Source: Nitratireductor aquimarinus (GTDB taxonomy: Bacteria > Pseudomonadota > Alphaproteobacteria > Rhizobiales > Rhizobiaceae). Taken from it: DNA of 64,000 bases. Positions 7,830 to 14,142 of the stretch are shown piece by piece. The position numbers and the translations under genes were made by a program. Position 1 is the first letter of the stretch; each line of letters begins with the position of its first letter. The notes beneath the pieces were generated by a model, which searched no databases, was not told where the DNA came from, and saw only the letters and a program-made list of their open reading frames with translations. The stretch lies in contig NZ_CP177239.1 in the NCBI RefSeq assembly GCF_046773475.1, positions 1,240,001 through 1,304,000 of the forward strand, given 5' to 3'.

Positions 7830-7927
7830 CAGCCGACCCTCGGCGTGATGGCGGCGAGCCAGAGCAGCAGGAGACAGAACAGTAGAACGGCAAAAGCCGC
7901 TGCCCGCCATGCGCGCGCCGCCGTCAT
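7829..7927 (-). CDS. 32-aa single-span membrane peptide
   Basis: The reading frame encodes MTAARAWRAAAFAVLLFC followed by LLLLWLAAITPRVG: one hydrophobic helix with a basic N-terminus. The start overlaps the upstream stop by 4 nt (7924-7927) and the stop shares a base with the next start, so translation is coupled on both sides. That is the main evidence that such a short frame is a gene. Function unknown. Confidence 0.55.
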   Translation of the reverse strand: MTAARAWRAAAFAVLLFCLLLLWLAAITPRVG

Positions 7928-8184
7928 GCCGCCTCCTCCGCCACGCTTTCGCAGTGGGCGAGATAGTCGCGGTGAAATGCGCAATAGCGGCTGTGCTGCC
8001 CGCCGCCGGCCCAGTTCTCGGGCTGCACGGCGGCGGCGCAGAAAAACGTGGTGCCCGGCTCGCGCCGCACGGGAAAGAGGCAGAAAGCCCCTTCGATTTC
8101 TGCAAGGCTGCGCCCGCCGACCACACCAGCAGGCGCTTCCGGCGCATTGCGCGCCTGCACCATATCTTCGACGGAGCGGATCAT
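7924..8184 (-). CDS. Small Cys/His protein resembling the GcrA C-terminal domain
   Basis: An 86 aa protein with the pattern AFCLFPV ... TTFFCAAA ... SRYCAFHRDY (residues 33-73). This resembles the C-terminal part of the alphaproteobacterial cell-cycle regulator GcrA (C-W-P ... F-C ... Y-C-x-x-H). The DNA-binding N-terminal HTH of GcrA is missing. It overlaps both neighbours by 4 nt. The similarity is by motif only, and a generic phage zinc-binding protein is the alternative. Confidence 0.5.
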   Translation of the reverse strand: MIRSVEDMVQARNAPEAPAGVVGGRSLAEIEGAFCLFPVRREPGTTFFCAAAVQPENWAGGGQHSRYCAFHRDYLAHCESVAEEAA

Positions 8185-8675
8185 CCCGCGCCCCCGCTCA
8201 CCACGGAGAACCCGCCTGCCCCGCGCACGCTAGCAGCCTGCCTGCGGCATGCGGAGAGAATGTCTTCCAGCTCGCTCAGGCGGCGGTCATAGGCCGTGGC
8301 CTCTGCCGGCGTTATCTTCCCGTCAGACATGGCCTCGGCCATCATTGCCATCATCTCGCCTGCCTTGCTGCAAAGGCCCGCATAGCCGCGCATGATGTCG
8401 GCCTCGGCGTCCGCCACCTCCTTCGGGTCGGAGAGCCGCCGCCCGGAAAGCTCTGCCAGAGCGGTCGTCATCACCGGCATTCCGGTTTCGGACTCAAGCG
8501 AAATAAGCGCATCCAGCGGCATCAGGTCCGGGCTGTCGCCATTGTTCCAGCGGCCCACGGTCGATTTCGAGTAGCCGACGATTTCGGCCACGCGCTCGAT
8601 GCCGCCGGCGGCGGAAATCATGTCGCGCTGCGCGGCCTTGATGCGGTAGTGGCGGGCATTGGCGTTCGGGATCAT
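8181..8675 (-). CDS. Phage CII-like HTH regulator
   Basis: A 164 aa protein with an N-terminal helix-turn-helix (GGIERVAEIVGYSKSTVGRW, 24-43). The following LMPLDALISLESETGMPVMT is characteristic of the phage regulatory CII group. The C-terminal half is helical. Two TTTCCCG-N3-CGGGAA palindromes lie 22-66 bp upstream of its ATG and may be its operators. It probably tunes the early operon or the lysogeny decision. The start overlaps nothing upstream; the end overlaps the next gene by 4 nt. Confidence 0.75.
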   Translation of the reverse strand: MIPNANARHYRIKAAQRDMISAAGGIERVAEIVGYSKSTVGRWNNGDSPDLMPLDALISLESETGMPVMTTALAELSGRRLSDPKEVADAEADIMRGYAGLCSKAGEMMAMMAEAMSDGKITPAEATAYDRRLSELEDILSACRRQAASVRGAGGFSVVSGGAG

Positions 8676-8696
8676 GGGTTTTCTCCGGGCAAAAGC

Positions 8697-8741
8697 TTTC
8701 CCGCGCCGGGAAAACCCGGCGTCGTTTCCCGTGGCGGGAAT
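8697..8741. promoter_or_regulatory. Two palindromic operators upstream of the CII-like gene
   Basis: TTTCCCGCGCCGGGAAA at 8697-8713 is a perfect 7-bp inverted repeat with a 3-nt centre. TTTCCCGTGGCGGGAAT at 8725-8741 is the same site with one end mismatch. Their centres are 28 bp apart, between the tRNA/147-aa frame and the CII-like start. They suit a dimeric HTH regulator binding twice. Confidence 0.6.
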
Positions 8742-8802
8742 TGATTGGTGCTGTCAGGGTGCGGGCATGGAACAGAAACCAGATACCCGCGAAATCATCG
8801 GC

Positions 8803-9246
8803 CTATGGCGGCGACCGGAGAGCGCCCCGAGGCACGCCCTCCGGCCCCTTCTCGCTCTCAGGGTTATGGCTGGTTGCAGGGGGCAGGTTCGAACTGCCGA
8901 CCTCTTGGGTATGAACCAAGTGGGATACCGCTTCCCCACCCTGCTGAAACTGATTTGCCCCGCCGGCCTCAAGGTCGCACACGGCGCGCAGAAGGCGCGG
9001 AATGCCCGCAGCCCTGGCGCGCTCGGCGGCCATGTCGGCAATCAGCGCGTCGACACTGGCGAACCTCTCATAGGCGGCAATCGCCTTAAGCAGGATCATC
9101 ATGGCCGGCGAAACGCGAATGGAATTGGAGGCCGCACCTGCCGGGAAACGAGCCCCGAAACCCGCAGGCGCGGCCAGTGCCACATTTCCGGGGAGGAGGT
9201 CGGAAACGCGGTCTTGGGAAGAACAGTGCTGACGAAGCGCGCTCAT
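8803..9246 (-). CDS. Hypothetical phage frame whose 3' part overlaps a tRNA gene
   Basis: A 147 aa frame that starts with a 4-nt ATGA overlap on the Cro-like gene, which supports translation of its beginning. Residues about 50-100 (MMILLKAIAAYERFASVDAL ... GIPRLLRAVCDLEAGG) look protein-like. The tail (TQEVGSSNLPPATSH) is the usual false translation of a tRNA gene, here the tRNA-Met at 8871-8945. Either the gene ends inside the tRNA or the frame is partly accidental. No family recognised. Confidence 0.4.
   Translation of the reverse strand: MSALRQHCSSQDRVSDLLPGNVALAAPAGFGARFPAGAASNSIRVSPAMMILLKAIAAYERFASVDALIADMAAERARAAGIPRLLRAVCDLEAGGANQFQQGGEAVSHLVHTQEVGSSNLPPATSHNPESEKGPEGVPRGALRSPP
8871..8945 (-). 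tRNA. tRNA-Met(CAT), initiator-like, phage-encoded
   Basis: Folds by hand into a 75-nt cloverleaf with encoded CCA: acceptor AGCAGGG/CCCTGCA, D stem GGGA/TCCC with a 7-nt GG-containing loop, anticodon stem CTTGG/CCAAG with loop TTCATAC (anticodon CAT), 5-nt variable loop, and T stem GGCAG/CTGCC with TTCGAAC. Position 1 (A) does not pair with 72 (A), and the 11:24 pair is G:C (purine:pyrimidine). Both are marks of bacterial initiator tRNA. However, only two of the three initiator G:C pairs are present in the anticodon stem, and the D loop is short. A tRNA-Ile(CAT) is the alternative. Confidence 0.85.
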
Positions 9247-9482
9247 TCAGCGGCCTCCCGAATAGGTCGGAATGACGTTGCGGTCGTGAACAATTCTTCA
9301 ACGCCGTTGCTGTCTGCAGCATCAGCCAACATCGAGAGGAGCCGCAGAATGGCACCACTTGGCTTTCGCCCATTCTCCAAATGGGAAACGGTTGAGCGGT
9401 CGACGCCGAGAAACTCGGCCATCCGCTCTTGCTTCCAATTGATGCGCAGGCGAAGCGCTTTGACGTCGCAGATATCACTCAT
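9243..9482 (-). CDS. Cro-like XRE-family repressor
   Basis: A 79 aa protein with one XRE helix-turn-helix (LRINWKQERMAEFLGVDRST, then VSHLENGRKP, residues 12-41). It is short, diverges from the S24 repressor gene and is the first gene of the leftward early operon, which is the position and size of lambdoid Cro. ATG at 9482 is followed 4 nt before its stop by the next ATG. Its promoter contains GTGCATAACGCAC at 9492-9504. Confidence 0.85.
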   Translation of the reverse strand: MSDICDVKALRLRINWKQERMAEFLGVDRSTVSHLENGRKPSGAILRLLSMLADAADSNGVEELFTTATSFRPIREAAE

Positions 9483-9491
9483 GGCGGAAAC

Positions 9492-9551
9492 GTGCATAAC
9501 GCACGGTTTATTGTCAAGTCGAAACGCACGGTTCAACCGTGCATTTTGCAC
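9492..9551. promoter_or_regulatory. Divergent operator region of the lysis/lysogeny switch
   Basis: Holds GTGCATAACGCAC (9492-9504) and GTGCATTTTGCAC (9539-9551), both GTGC-N5-GCAC. Between them lies the near-perfect palindrome GCACGGTTCAACCGTGC (9526-9542). On the minus strand TTGACA (revcomp of 9511-9516) is followed after 7 nt by the 13-bp site, the same arrangement as at 10281-10306. A -10 box is not clear at a normal distance. Confidence 0.7.
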
Positions 9552-10244
9552 ATGATGGAACACGATGACAGGCCAGACAGCGCCAAAAGGCTTGAAAAGG
9601 CGCGCATCAGCAGAGGCTTCACGAGCGCAGCGGACGCCGCCCGCTACTTCGGATGGTCCTATGACACATACATCCAACATGAGAACGGCACACGCGGGAT
9701 TGTCCGCGCCGCACAGAGATATGCGAAAGCGTTTCGTGTAACGCCTGGCTGGCTACTTACAGGCGAAGGCGCTGGGCCAGGCGAACTGCCTGTGAATGGT
9801 GTAACGAGCGCAAGGATGGTGCGGGTGAAGGGCTTTGTCCAAGCTGGCCACTGGGCCGAAACGTGGGAGTGGCCGGATGACGACCAGTATACGGTCCCAG
9901 TACCCTTTGATGAGGGACTTTCGCCTTTCTCGCTCTACGGCGCAGAAACACGCGGCCCATCGATGGACAAACGCTACCCGCAAGGCACCGTTTTGATCTT
10001 CACAGACGCCATCGAGACGCACGAAGACGTCGAGATTGGCGCACGCTATATCGTCGAGAGAGAACGGCCGGACGGAATGCGCGAAGCCACGGTGAAAACC
10101 CTCTGGCGAGATGACGCAGGTGAAATGTGGCTCCTCCCCGAGTCGAACGATCCGCGCTTCCAAGAGCCTATACCGGTAAATGGCGACGACGACGATACCA
10201 TCCGCATTGTAGGTCGCGTGCGTTACGCCGTCTCCCGAGAATAG
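9552..10244 (+). CDS. LexA/CI-like phage repressor, S24 self-cleaving
   Basis: A 230 aa protein. An XRE-type HTH (residues about 12-50) is followed by a LexA/CI C-terminal domain with the cleavage dipeptide Ala98-Gly99 (GFVQAG), catalytic Ser137 (RGPSM) and Lys182 (ATVKTLW). It should keep the prophage silent and be inactivated by RecA-stimulated self-cleavage after DNA damage. The start is ATG 9552 or 9555, immediately after operator 9539-9551. The frame remains open upstream over the operators, but that part is not protein-like. Confidence 0.9.
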   Translation: MMEHDDRPDSAKRLEKARISRGFTSAADAARYFGWSYDTYIQHENGTRGIVRAAQRYAKAFRVTPGWLLTGEGAGPGELPVNGVTSARMVRVKGFVQAGHWAETWEWPDDDQYTVPVPFDEGLSPFSLYGAETRGPSMDKRYPQGTVLIFTDAIETHEDVEIGARYIVERERPDGMREATVKTLWRDDAGEMWLLPESNDPRFQEPIPVNGDDDDTIRIVGRVRYAVSRE

Positions 10245-10258
10245 CAAAAATGAGAGAG

Positions 10259-10306
10259 CGTGCATTATGCACGTTTTTTCTTGACATAAATCTGTGCGTT
10301 ATGCAC
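10259..10306 (+). promoter_or_regulatory. Rightward promoter/operator pair after the repressor
   Basis: Two more copies of the repressor-type site: GTGCATTATGCAC at 10260-10272 (extended palindrome 10259-10273) and GTGCGTTATGCAC at 10294-10306. A TTGACA at 10281-10286 lies 7 nt before the second site, exactly as on the other side of the repressor gene. The second site is the reverse complement of 9492-9504, base for base. They probably control the rightward small-gene/integrase operon. Confidence 0.7.
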
Positions 10307-10396
10307 TCTTCATTCGTTCCCCACCCGAGGGCCGTATCGAGCAATCCCCTCCGCTCGGTACGGCCCGCCTTGGGGCCACCCGAACGGAGAGATGCA

Positions 10397-10621
10397 ATGA
10401 TCCAGTTTCAGAAGGCCGATGCTTCGGCCACGGAAGCCGCCCACATCGAAACCAACCCGGTCAAGCTCATGGCCGACGCCATGCTGGTCATTCAGGGCGG
10501 CGGACGCACGGTTGACCGCGATGCCCTTTCCCTCGAGGGCTTTTCCGCAGCTGATATCGACAAACACGGCGTCGAGGCCCGCGACCTCGCCAATGCCCTG
10601 TCGCAAAGGCGGGCGGCATGA
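10397..10621 (+). CDS. Small hypothetical phage protein
   Basis: A 74 aa protein (MIQFQKADASATEAAHIETN ... DLANALSQRRAA), first gene after the rightward operators. A GGAGA ribosome site lies 6 nt before ATG 10397. It overlaps the next tiny gene by 4 nt. No family recognised. Confidence 0.65.
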   Translation: MIQFQKADASATEAAHIETNPVKLMADAMLVIQGGGRTVDRDALSLEGFSAADIDKHGVEARDLANALSQRRAA

Positions 10622-10728
10622 AAGCCGCCCTCGCCTTTCTGGCGCGCCGCCGCATCGAGCGCGCGGCCATGATGGCGCTGGCCTTCGCCTATGGCGTCGG
10701 CCTGCCGCTCATCTACGCGACCACGTGA
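10618..10728 (+). CDS. 36-aa membrane peptide
   Basis: Encodes a basic start (MKAALAFLARRRIERAA) followed by one hydrophobic helix (MMALAFAYGVGLPLIYATT). It begins with an ATGA overlap on the upstream gene. A positive-inside single-span peptide is the simplest reading. Function unknown. Confidence 0.5.
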   Translation: MKAALAFLARRRIERAAMMALAFAYGVGLPLIYATT

Positions 10729-10741
10729 TGAGGGCGGCGTC

Positions 10742-10882
10742 ATGTCTCCCGTCCTCGCCACCATCGCCGGCGCAGCGGTCGGCATCTGCCTTGTCGCGGC
10801 GCTGATCATCACCCTGAAACGCCGCGAGCGCCGCACCGGCGCCGACGATTTCCTTTCAGACAAGAACGATTGGGGAATGTGA
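10742..10882 (+). CDS. 46-aa single-span membrane peptide
   Basis: Has a hydrophobic helix at the N-terminus (MSPVLATIAGAAVGICLVAA, then LIIT), then KRRERR and a polar tail (FLSDKNDWGM). Its stop shares a base with the next ATG (TGATG). The size and type resemble many phage early membrane peptides. Function unknown. Confidence 0.5.
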   Translation: MSPVLATIAGAAVGICLVAALIITLKRRERRTGADDFLSDKNDWGM

Positions 10883-11127
10883 TGTCTTCGCAGCCGCCGC
10901 CGCTGACCAGGCGTCAGCGCCACGTCCTTTTTCTGCAGGGCGCGCTGAACCGCGTGGCGCACTGCTACACCCCGCCTGCGCGGCCTGATGCACTGGCCGA
11001 GTTCCTGCTCGGCGGCGAAATGGTCGACCGCGGCTACATCGCAATCACCGATCTGGCCGGCGCGAAATCCATCATCGACGACATCAGAACAGGCCGCAGG
11101 CCGATCCGGGAGGAAGCCCATGCCTGA
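10882..11127 (+). CDS. Hypothetical phage protein
   Basis: An 81 aa protein (MSSQPPPLTRRQRHVLFLQG ... AKSIIDDIRTGRRPIREEAH). The ATG at 10882 is chosen because it shares its first base with the preceding stop; the frame is open four codons further up. It overlaps the next gene by 8 nt. No family recognised. Confidence 0.6.
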   Translation: MSSQPPPLTRRQRHVLFLQGALNRVAHCYTPPARPDALAEFLLGGEMVDRGYIAITDLAGAKSIIDDIRTGRRPIREEAHA

Positions 11128-11407
11128 CCGCACGAACACCAAATGCAGCAACTGCGGCAGCACCATGCCGCCATCCAGCTTCCGTGCGTGTGAGGCCTGC
11201 CGCGCCGAATGGCGGCAGTATTCGAGAAAGCCCGGAGGCCCGGCCGAACAACGCGAACTGCTTGAAGAGCTCATCGCCGTCACAAAAGACGTGACGCGCA
11301 TGCTTGAGGCCGTCCGCTTCACCTGCGGCCTGGGCCAGGGCCAGCTCGACCGCCTGCAGAAAGCGAAATCCGCGATCATCCGGGCGGAAGGAGCGCTCAA
11401 GCAATGA
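11120..11407 (+). CDS. Small zinc-ribbon-like phage protein
   Basis: A 95 aa protein with two Cys pairs near the N-terminus (CSNC at about 9-12, CEAC at about 24-27) and a helical remainder (LEELIAVTKDVTRMLEAVRF). A strong ribosome site, GGGAGGAAG, precedes ATG 11120. A zinc-binding nucleic-acid or protein contact is plausible but not shown. Confidence 0.65.
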   Translation: MPDRTNTKCSNCGSTMPPSSFRACEACRAEWRQYSRKPGGPAEQRELLEELIAVTKDVTRMLEAVRFTCGLGQGQLDRLQKAKSAIIRAEGALKQ

Positions 11408-11691
11408 CCATCGAAACCCATGACGGCCGCACGCAGGTCACCTGCGACCACTGCCCGGCCAGTTACCCGAACACCTACGCCCGCGAAGATTTCGACGTGA
11501 TGATCGCAGACGCGCGAACCGCCGGCTGGCGCATCGTGAAGGCGAAGGTCGACCCGGCAAACGGCGAAGGCACGGCCGAGCTCTTCGGCACCGCGCCAAA
11601 GGTCGCCGACCGCAAGCCCAAACAGGCTTTCGTCCACATCTGCCCTCGCTGCCAGCAGGCAGCAGAGCACAATTGTCGAGGGTTTCTGTGA
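11404..11691 (+). CDS. Small zinc-ribbon-like phage protein
   Basis: A 95 aa protein with CDHC at residues 14-17 and CPRC at 80-83, with a compact domain between them (YAREDFDVMIADARTAGWRI). It overlaps the previous gene by 4 nt. The two distant CxxC pairs fit a single zinc-binding fold. No function assigned. Confidence 0.65.
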   Translation: MTIETHDGRTQVTCDHCPASYPNTYAREDFDVMIADARTAGWRIVKAKVDPANGEGTAELFGTAPKVADRKPKQAFVHICPRCQQAAEHNCRGFL

Positions 11692-11734
11692 CCTTCGCTC
11701 TGTCCTTTCAATTTGATCCGGGAGGAACATTCCG

Positions 11735-12052
11735 ATGGCCCTCATGACACCGGCCGAAGCCGCAGCGCAACTCGGCATATCGAGCCGACAGTTGCGTGAT
11801 CTCACGACTGATGGTGAAATCCCGTTTGTAAACATCGGCCGCGGTGAGCGGGCCACCCGCAGGTATGACCCGATCGACATCGCGGCATTCATCATGGCGA
11901 GGAAAAAGACCTCATGTCCGTCTATAAGCGCCCCGGCTCACAGGTCTACAGCTACGACTTCCGCTGTCGTGGGCATCGATTTTCAGGCTCGACGGACTGC
12001 ACGACGAAACGCGAAGCTGAAAAGTTCGAAGACGGGCTCAAAAGGCAGATAA
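11735..12052 (+). CDS. Excisionase-like HTH protein
   Basis: The first 55 residues (MALMTPAEAAAQLGISSRQL ... PFVNIGRGERATRRYDPIDI) are a MerR/excisionase-type winged HTH (HTH_17). The remaining tail overlaps the start of the integrase gene in another frame and looks unstructured. Its place directly before the integrase matches a recombination directionality factor. A GGGAGGAA ribosome site lies upstream. Confidence 0.7.
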   Translation: MALMTPAEAAAQLGISSRQLRDLTTDGEIPFVNIGRGERATRRYDPIDIAAFIMARKKTSCPSISAPAHRSTATTSAVVGIDFQARRTARRNAKLKSSKTGSKGR

Positions 12053-13065
12053 AGGCGGAAGCCGCCGAGCGCTCCGCCCCGATGACCTTCCTTACCGCTA
12101 GCTCGCTCTGGTGGGAAGAGAAAGCCCAGTTCAGAGCCGATCACATCGACCAGGAGCGATATCTCGCCTGGCTTCAGGCAGTGATCGGTAAGAAGACCCC
12201 CATATCCCTGATCGACGACAGCACCATTGCCCGTGCAGTGGCCCGCAGGCGCTCCGAGCCAGTGGAGTTTCGCAACAGGGATGGAAAGCTCACCAGCCCG
12301 CCACATTTGCCGAGCAGCGCCACCGTCAACCGCGCCGTATGCGAGCCGATGCGCGCCATCCTCCGACGCGCGAAGAAGATCTGGAAGCAGTCCGTACAGG
12401 ACATAGAATGGAGCGAGCACTGGCTTCCCGAGGCGCAGGAGCGTGTGCGCGAAGCGTCACCAGAGGAAGAGGCGGCGCTCTTCGAGACCATGCGCGATGA
12501 CTATGCCCCTGCCCTGCGCTTTGCTTTTCTGTCCGGTTGCCGGCGCGCGGAGATCGTCGGCTTGACCTGGTCACGCGTCGATTTCTTCAACCGCGAATTC
12601 TCTGTCATTGGCAAAGGCGATCGCACGCGAACAATTCCGATGACGGAAGAGATGTATCGCCTCCTCTGGAGCCTGAAGGACGATCACAAAACGGCTGTCT
12701 TCACCTATGTCTGCAAACGCCCCCGTGAGCGGCAGAAGAAGGGCCAGCGCTATCCGATCACGATTGAGGGCTTCAAGACGGCCTGGCGCCGGGCACGGGA
12801 GAAGTCAGGTATCGAAGATTTCCGGTTCCACGATACGCGGCACACGACTGCCACGAGGCTGATGCGCGCTACCGGAAACCTGAAAGCCACCCAGCGGCTG
12901 CTCGGCCACACGGAGATCGCCACGACAAGCCGCTACGCGCACATCACGAAGGACGATTTGCGCGCTGCGCTGGAAGCATCAAGCAATGCCTATGCTGACC
13001 GGGCGACAAAAACTGCCACGGAAAATCCCACGGGTACGCAAACGCACACCGCCAAGACCAAGTAA
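11914..13065 (+). CDS. Tyrosine-family phage integrase
   Basis: A 383 aa site-specific recombinase. The catalytic residues are visible: Arg210 (SGCRRAE), probable Lys234 (GKGDRTR), His306-x-x-Arg309 (HDTRH), His332 (LLGHTE) and Tyr341 (SRYAH). The N-terminal part includes an Arm-binding-like strand region (VYKRPGSQVYSYDFRCRG) and a core-binding helix domain. It ends 30 bp from a partial tRNA-Pro, its presumed attachment target, and overlaps the excisionase-like gene. Confidence 0.95.
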   Translation: MSVYKRPGSQVYSYDFRCRGHRFSGSTDCTTKREAEKFEDGLKRQIKAEAAERSAPMTFLTASSLWWEEKAQFRADHIDQERYLAWLQAVIGKKTPISLIDDSTIARAVARRRSEPVEFRNRDGKLTSPPHLPSSATVNRAVCEPMRAILRRAKKIWKQSVQDIEWSEHWLPEAQERVREASPEEEAALFETMRDDYAPALRFAFLSGCRRAEIVGLTWSRVDFFNREFSVIGKGDRTRTIPMTEEMYRLLWSLKDDHKTAVFTYVCKRPRERQKKGQRYPITIEGFKTAWRRAREKSGIEDFRFHDTRHTTATRLMRATGNLKATQRLLGHTEIATTSRYAHITKDDLRAALEASSNAYADRATKTATENPTGTQTHTAKTK

Positions 13066-13096
13066 TATTTGGGAAATTCAGAGCGGGAACCTCGGC

Positions 13097-13135
<39 letters not shown>

Positions 13136-13301
13136 AACGTTCGGCTTCATTAGGGTCTGCAGATATCGAAAGCAAGGGGGTGCAGCGCAAAATCGATAAT
13201 TTGCCTCAGGTCAATGCGCCCTGCCCCCGAACTGTCAGGGTTCAGACATTCGAAGTGTTGGAGAAACCGGGCGTCTTGCCCTGAAACGAGGAGGAAAATC
13301 G

Positions 13302-13715
13302 ATGTTCAAGAGAATCATGGTTCCCGTCGACCTCGCACATGCCGACAAGCTGGACAAAGCGCTTGATGCCGCATCCGGCCTCGCAAAACTCTACGGCGCG
13401 TCGCTGTGCTATGTGGGTGTGACGACCGCGCTGCCCAGCTCGGTGGCCCATGGCGAAGCGGATTTCGCGGCCAAGCTCACCCAATTTGCAGAAGCCCGCA
13501 GCAATGACGATGGCGTTGGCATAGAGGTCAAGACAGCGGTTAGCCACGATCCCGTGCGCGATCTCGATGACGTTCTGGGGCGCACCGTGGGAGAAATTGG
13601 CGCCGACCTTGTCGTGATGGCGTCGCACGTGCCGACATTTGCAGATCACATATTCGCGTCAAACGCCGGTTATCTTGCCTCCCACACGCCGGTTTCGGTC
13701 TTTATCGTGCGCTGA
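13302..13715 (+). CDS. Universal stress protein, UspA family
   Basis: A 137 aa single-domain Usp. It has the N-terminal MFKRIMVPVDLAHAD and the C-terminal GADLVVMASHVPTF ... TPVSVFIVR. The usual G-2x-G-9x-G(S/T) ATP loop is altered (SHVPTFADHIFASNAGYLAS), so nucleotide binding is uncertain. A strong GAGGAGGAAA ribosome site precedes it. It is the first host gene after the prophage. Such proteins support survival under starvation and stress. Confidence 0.85.
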   Translation: MFKRIMVPVDLAHADKLDKALDAASGLAKLYGASLCYVGVTTALPSSVAHGEADFAAKLTQFAEARSNDDGVGIEVKTAVSHDPVRDLDDVLGRTVGEIGADLVVMASHVPTFADHIFASNAGYLASHTPVSVFIVR

Positions 13716-13773
13716 GCCTCTGGAGAGCGGGCAGCTCCGGGGCAAGCCCCGGGCGCCGCCCGCGCGCAGTTCA

Positions 13774-13989
13774 TCATTCGGCAGGCTTGGGCGTCTCGAT
13801 GGTCACCTTTTCGGGCACATCAATGTTGATGCCGCCATTTCCGCCGCCGCCGACAAAGCCGCCGAAGAAGAGGAAACCGCCCAGAATCAGCGCCACGATC
13901 AGGCCGCCGGCGATAAACCAGCCTGCCCCGCCGCCACCGCCGCTTCCGGTGGTCACAACGGTCGTGCGTTCTTTCTGTTCATGGTCCAT
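13774..13989 (-). CDS. Small glycine-rich single-span membrane protein
   Basis: A 71 aa protein: a polar start (MDHEQKERTTVVTT), a Gly run, one transmembrane helix (WFIAGGLIVALILGGFLFFG), another Gly run and a short tail (INIDVPEKVTIETPKPAE). ATG 13989 is chosen because AAGGAGCG precedes it at normal spacing; upstream frame residues look random. No known family. A G/C-rich hairpin follows the gene. Confidence 0.65.
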   Translation of the reverse strand: MDHEQKERTTVVTTGSGGGGGAGWFIAGGLIVALILGGFLFFGGFVGGGGNGGINIDVPEKVTIETPKPAE

Positions 13990-14142
13990 CTGGCGCTCCT
14001 TCGCGTGTTGGTTCGCTTCGGGGAAACAAACCGACAGAGACGCAAATGGTTCCGACGCTGGCTGCGCGGCGCGCAAAGCCATTGATGGAACAGCGCTGTC
14101 ACCAGGAGGCCGATTTTCACGTGGGGCGCAAATGGTCCGGCT

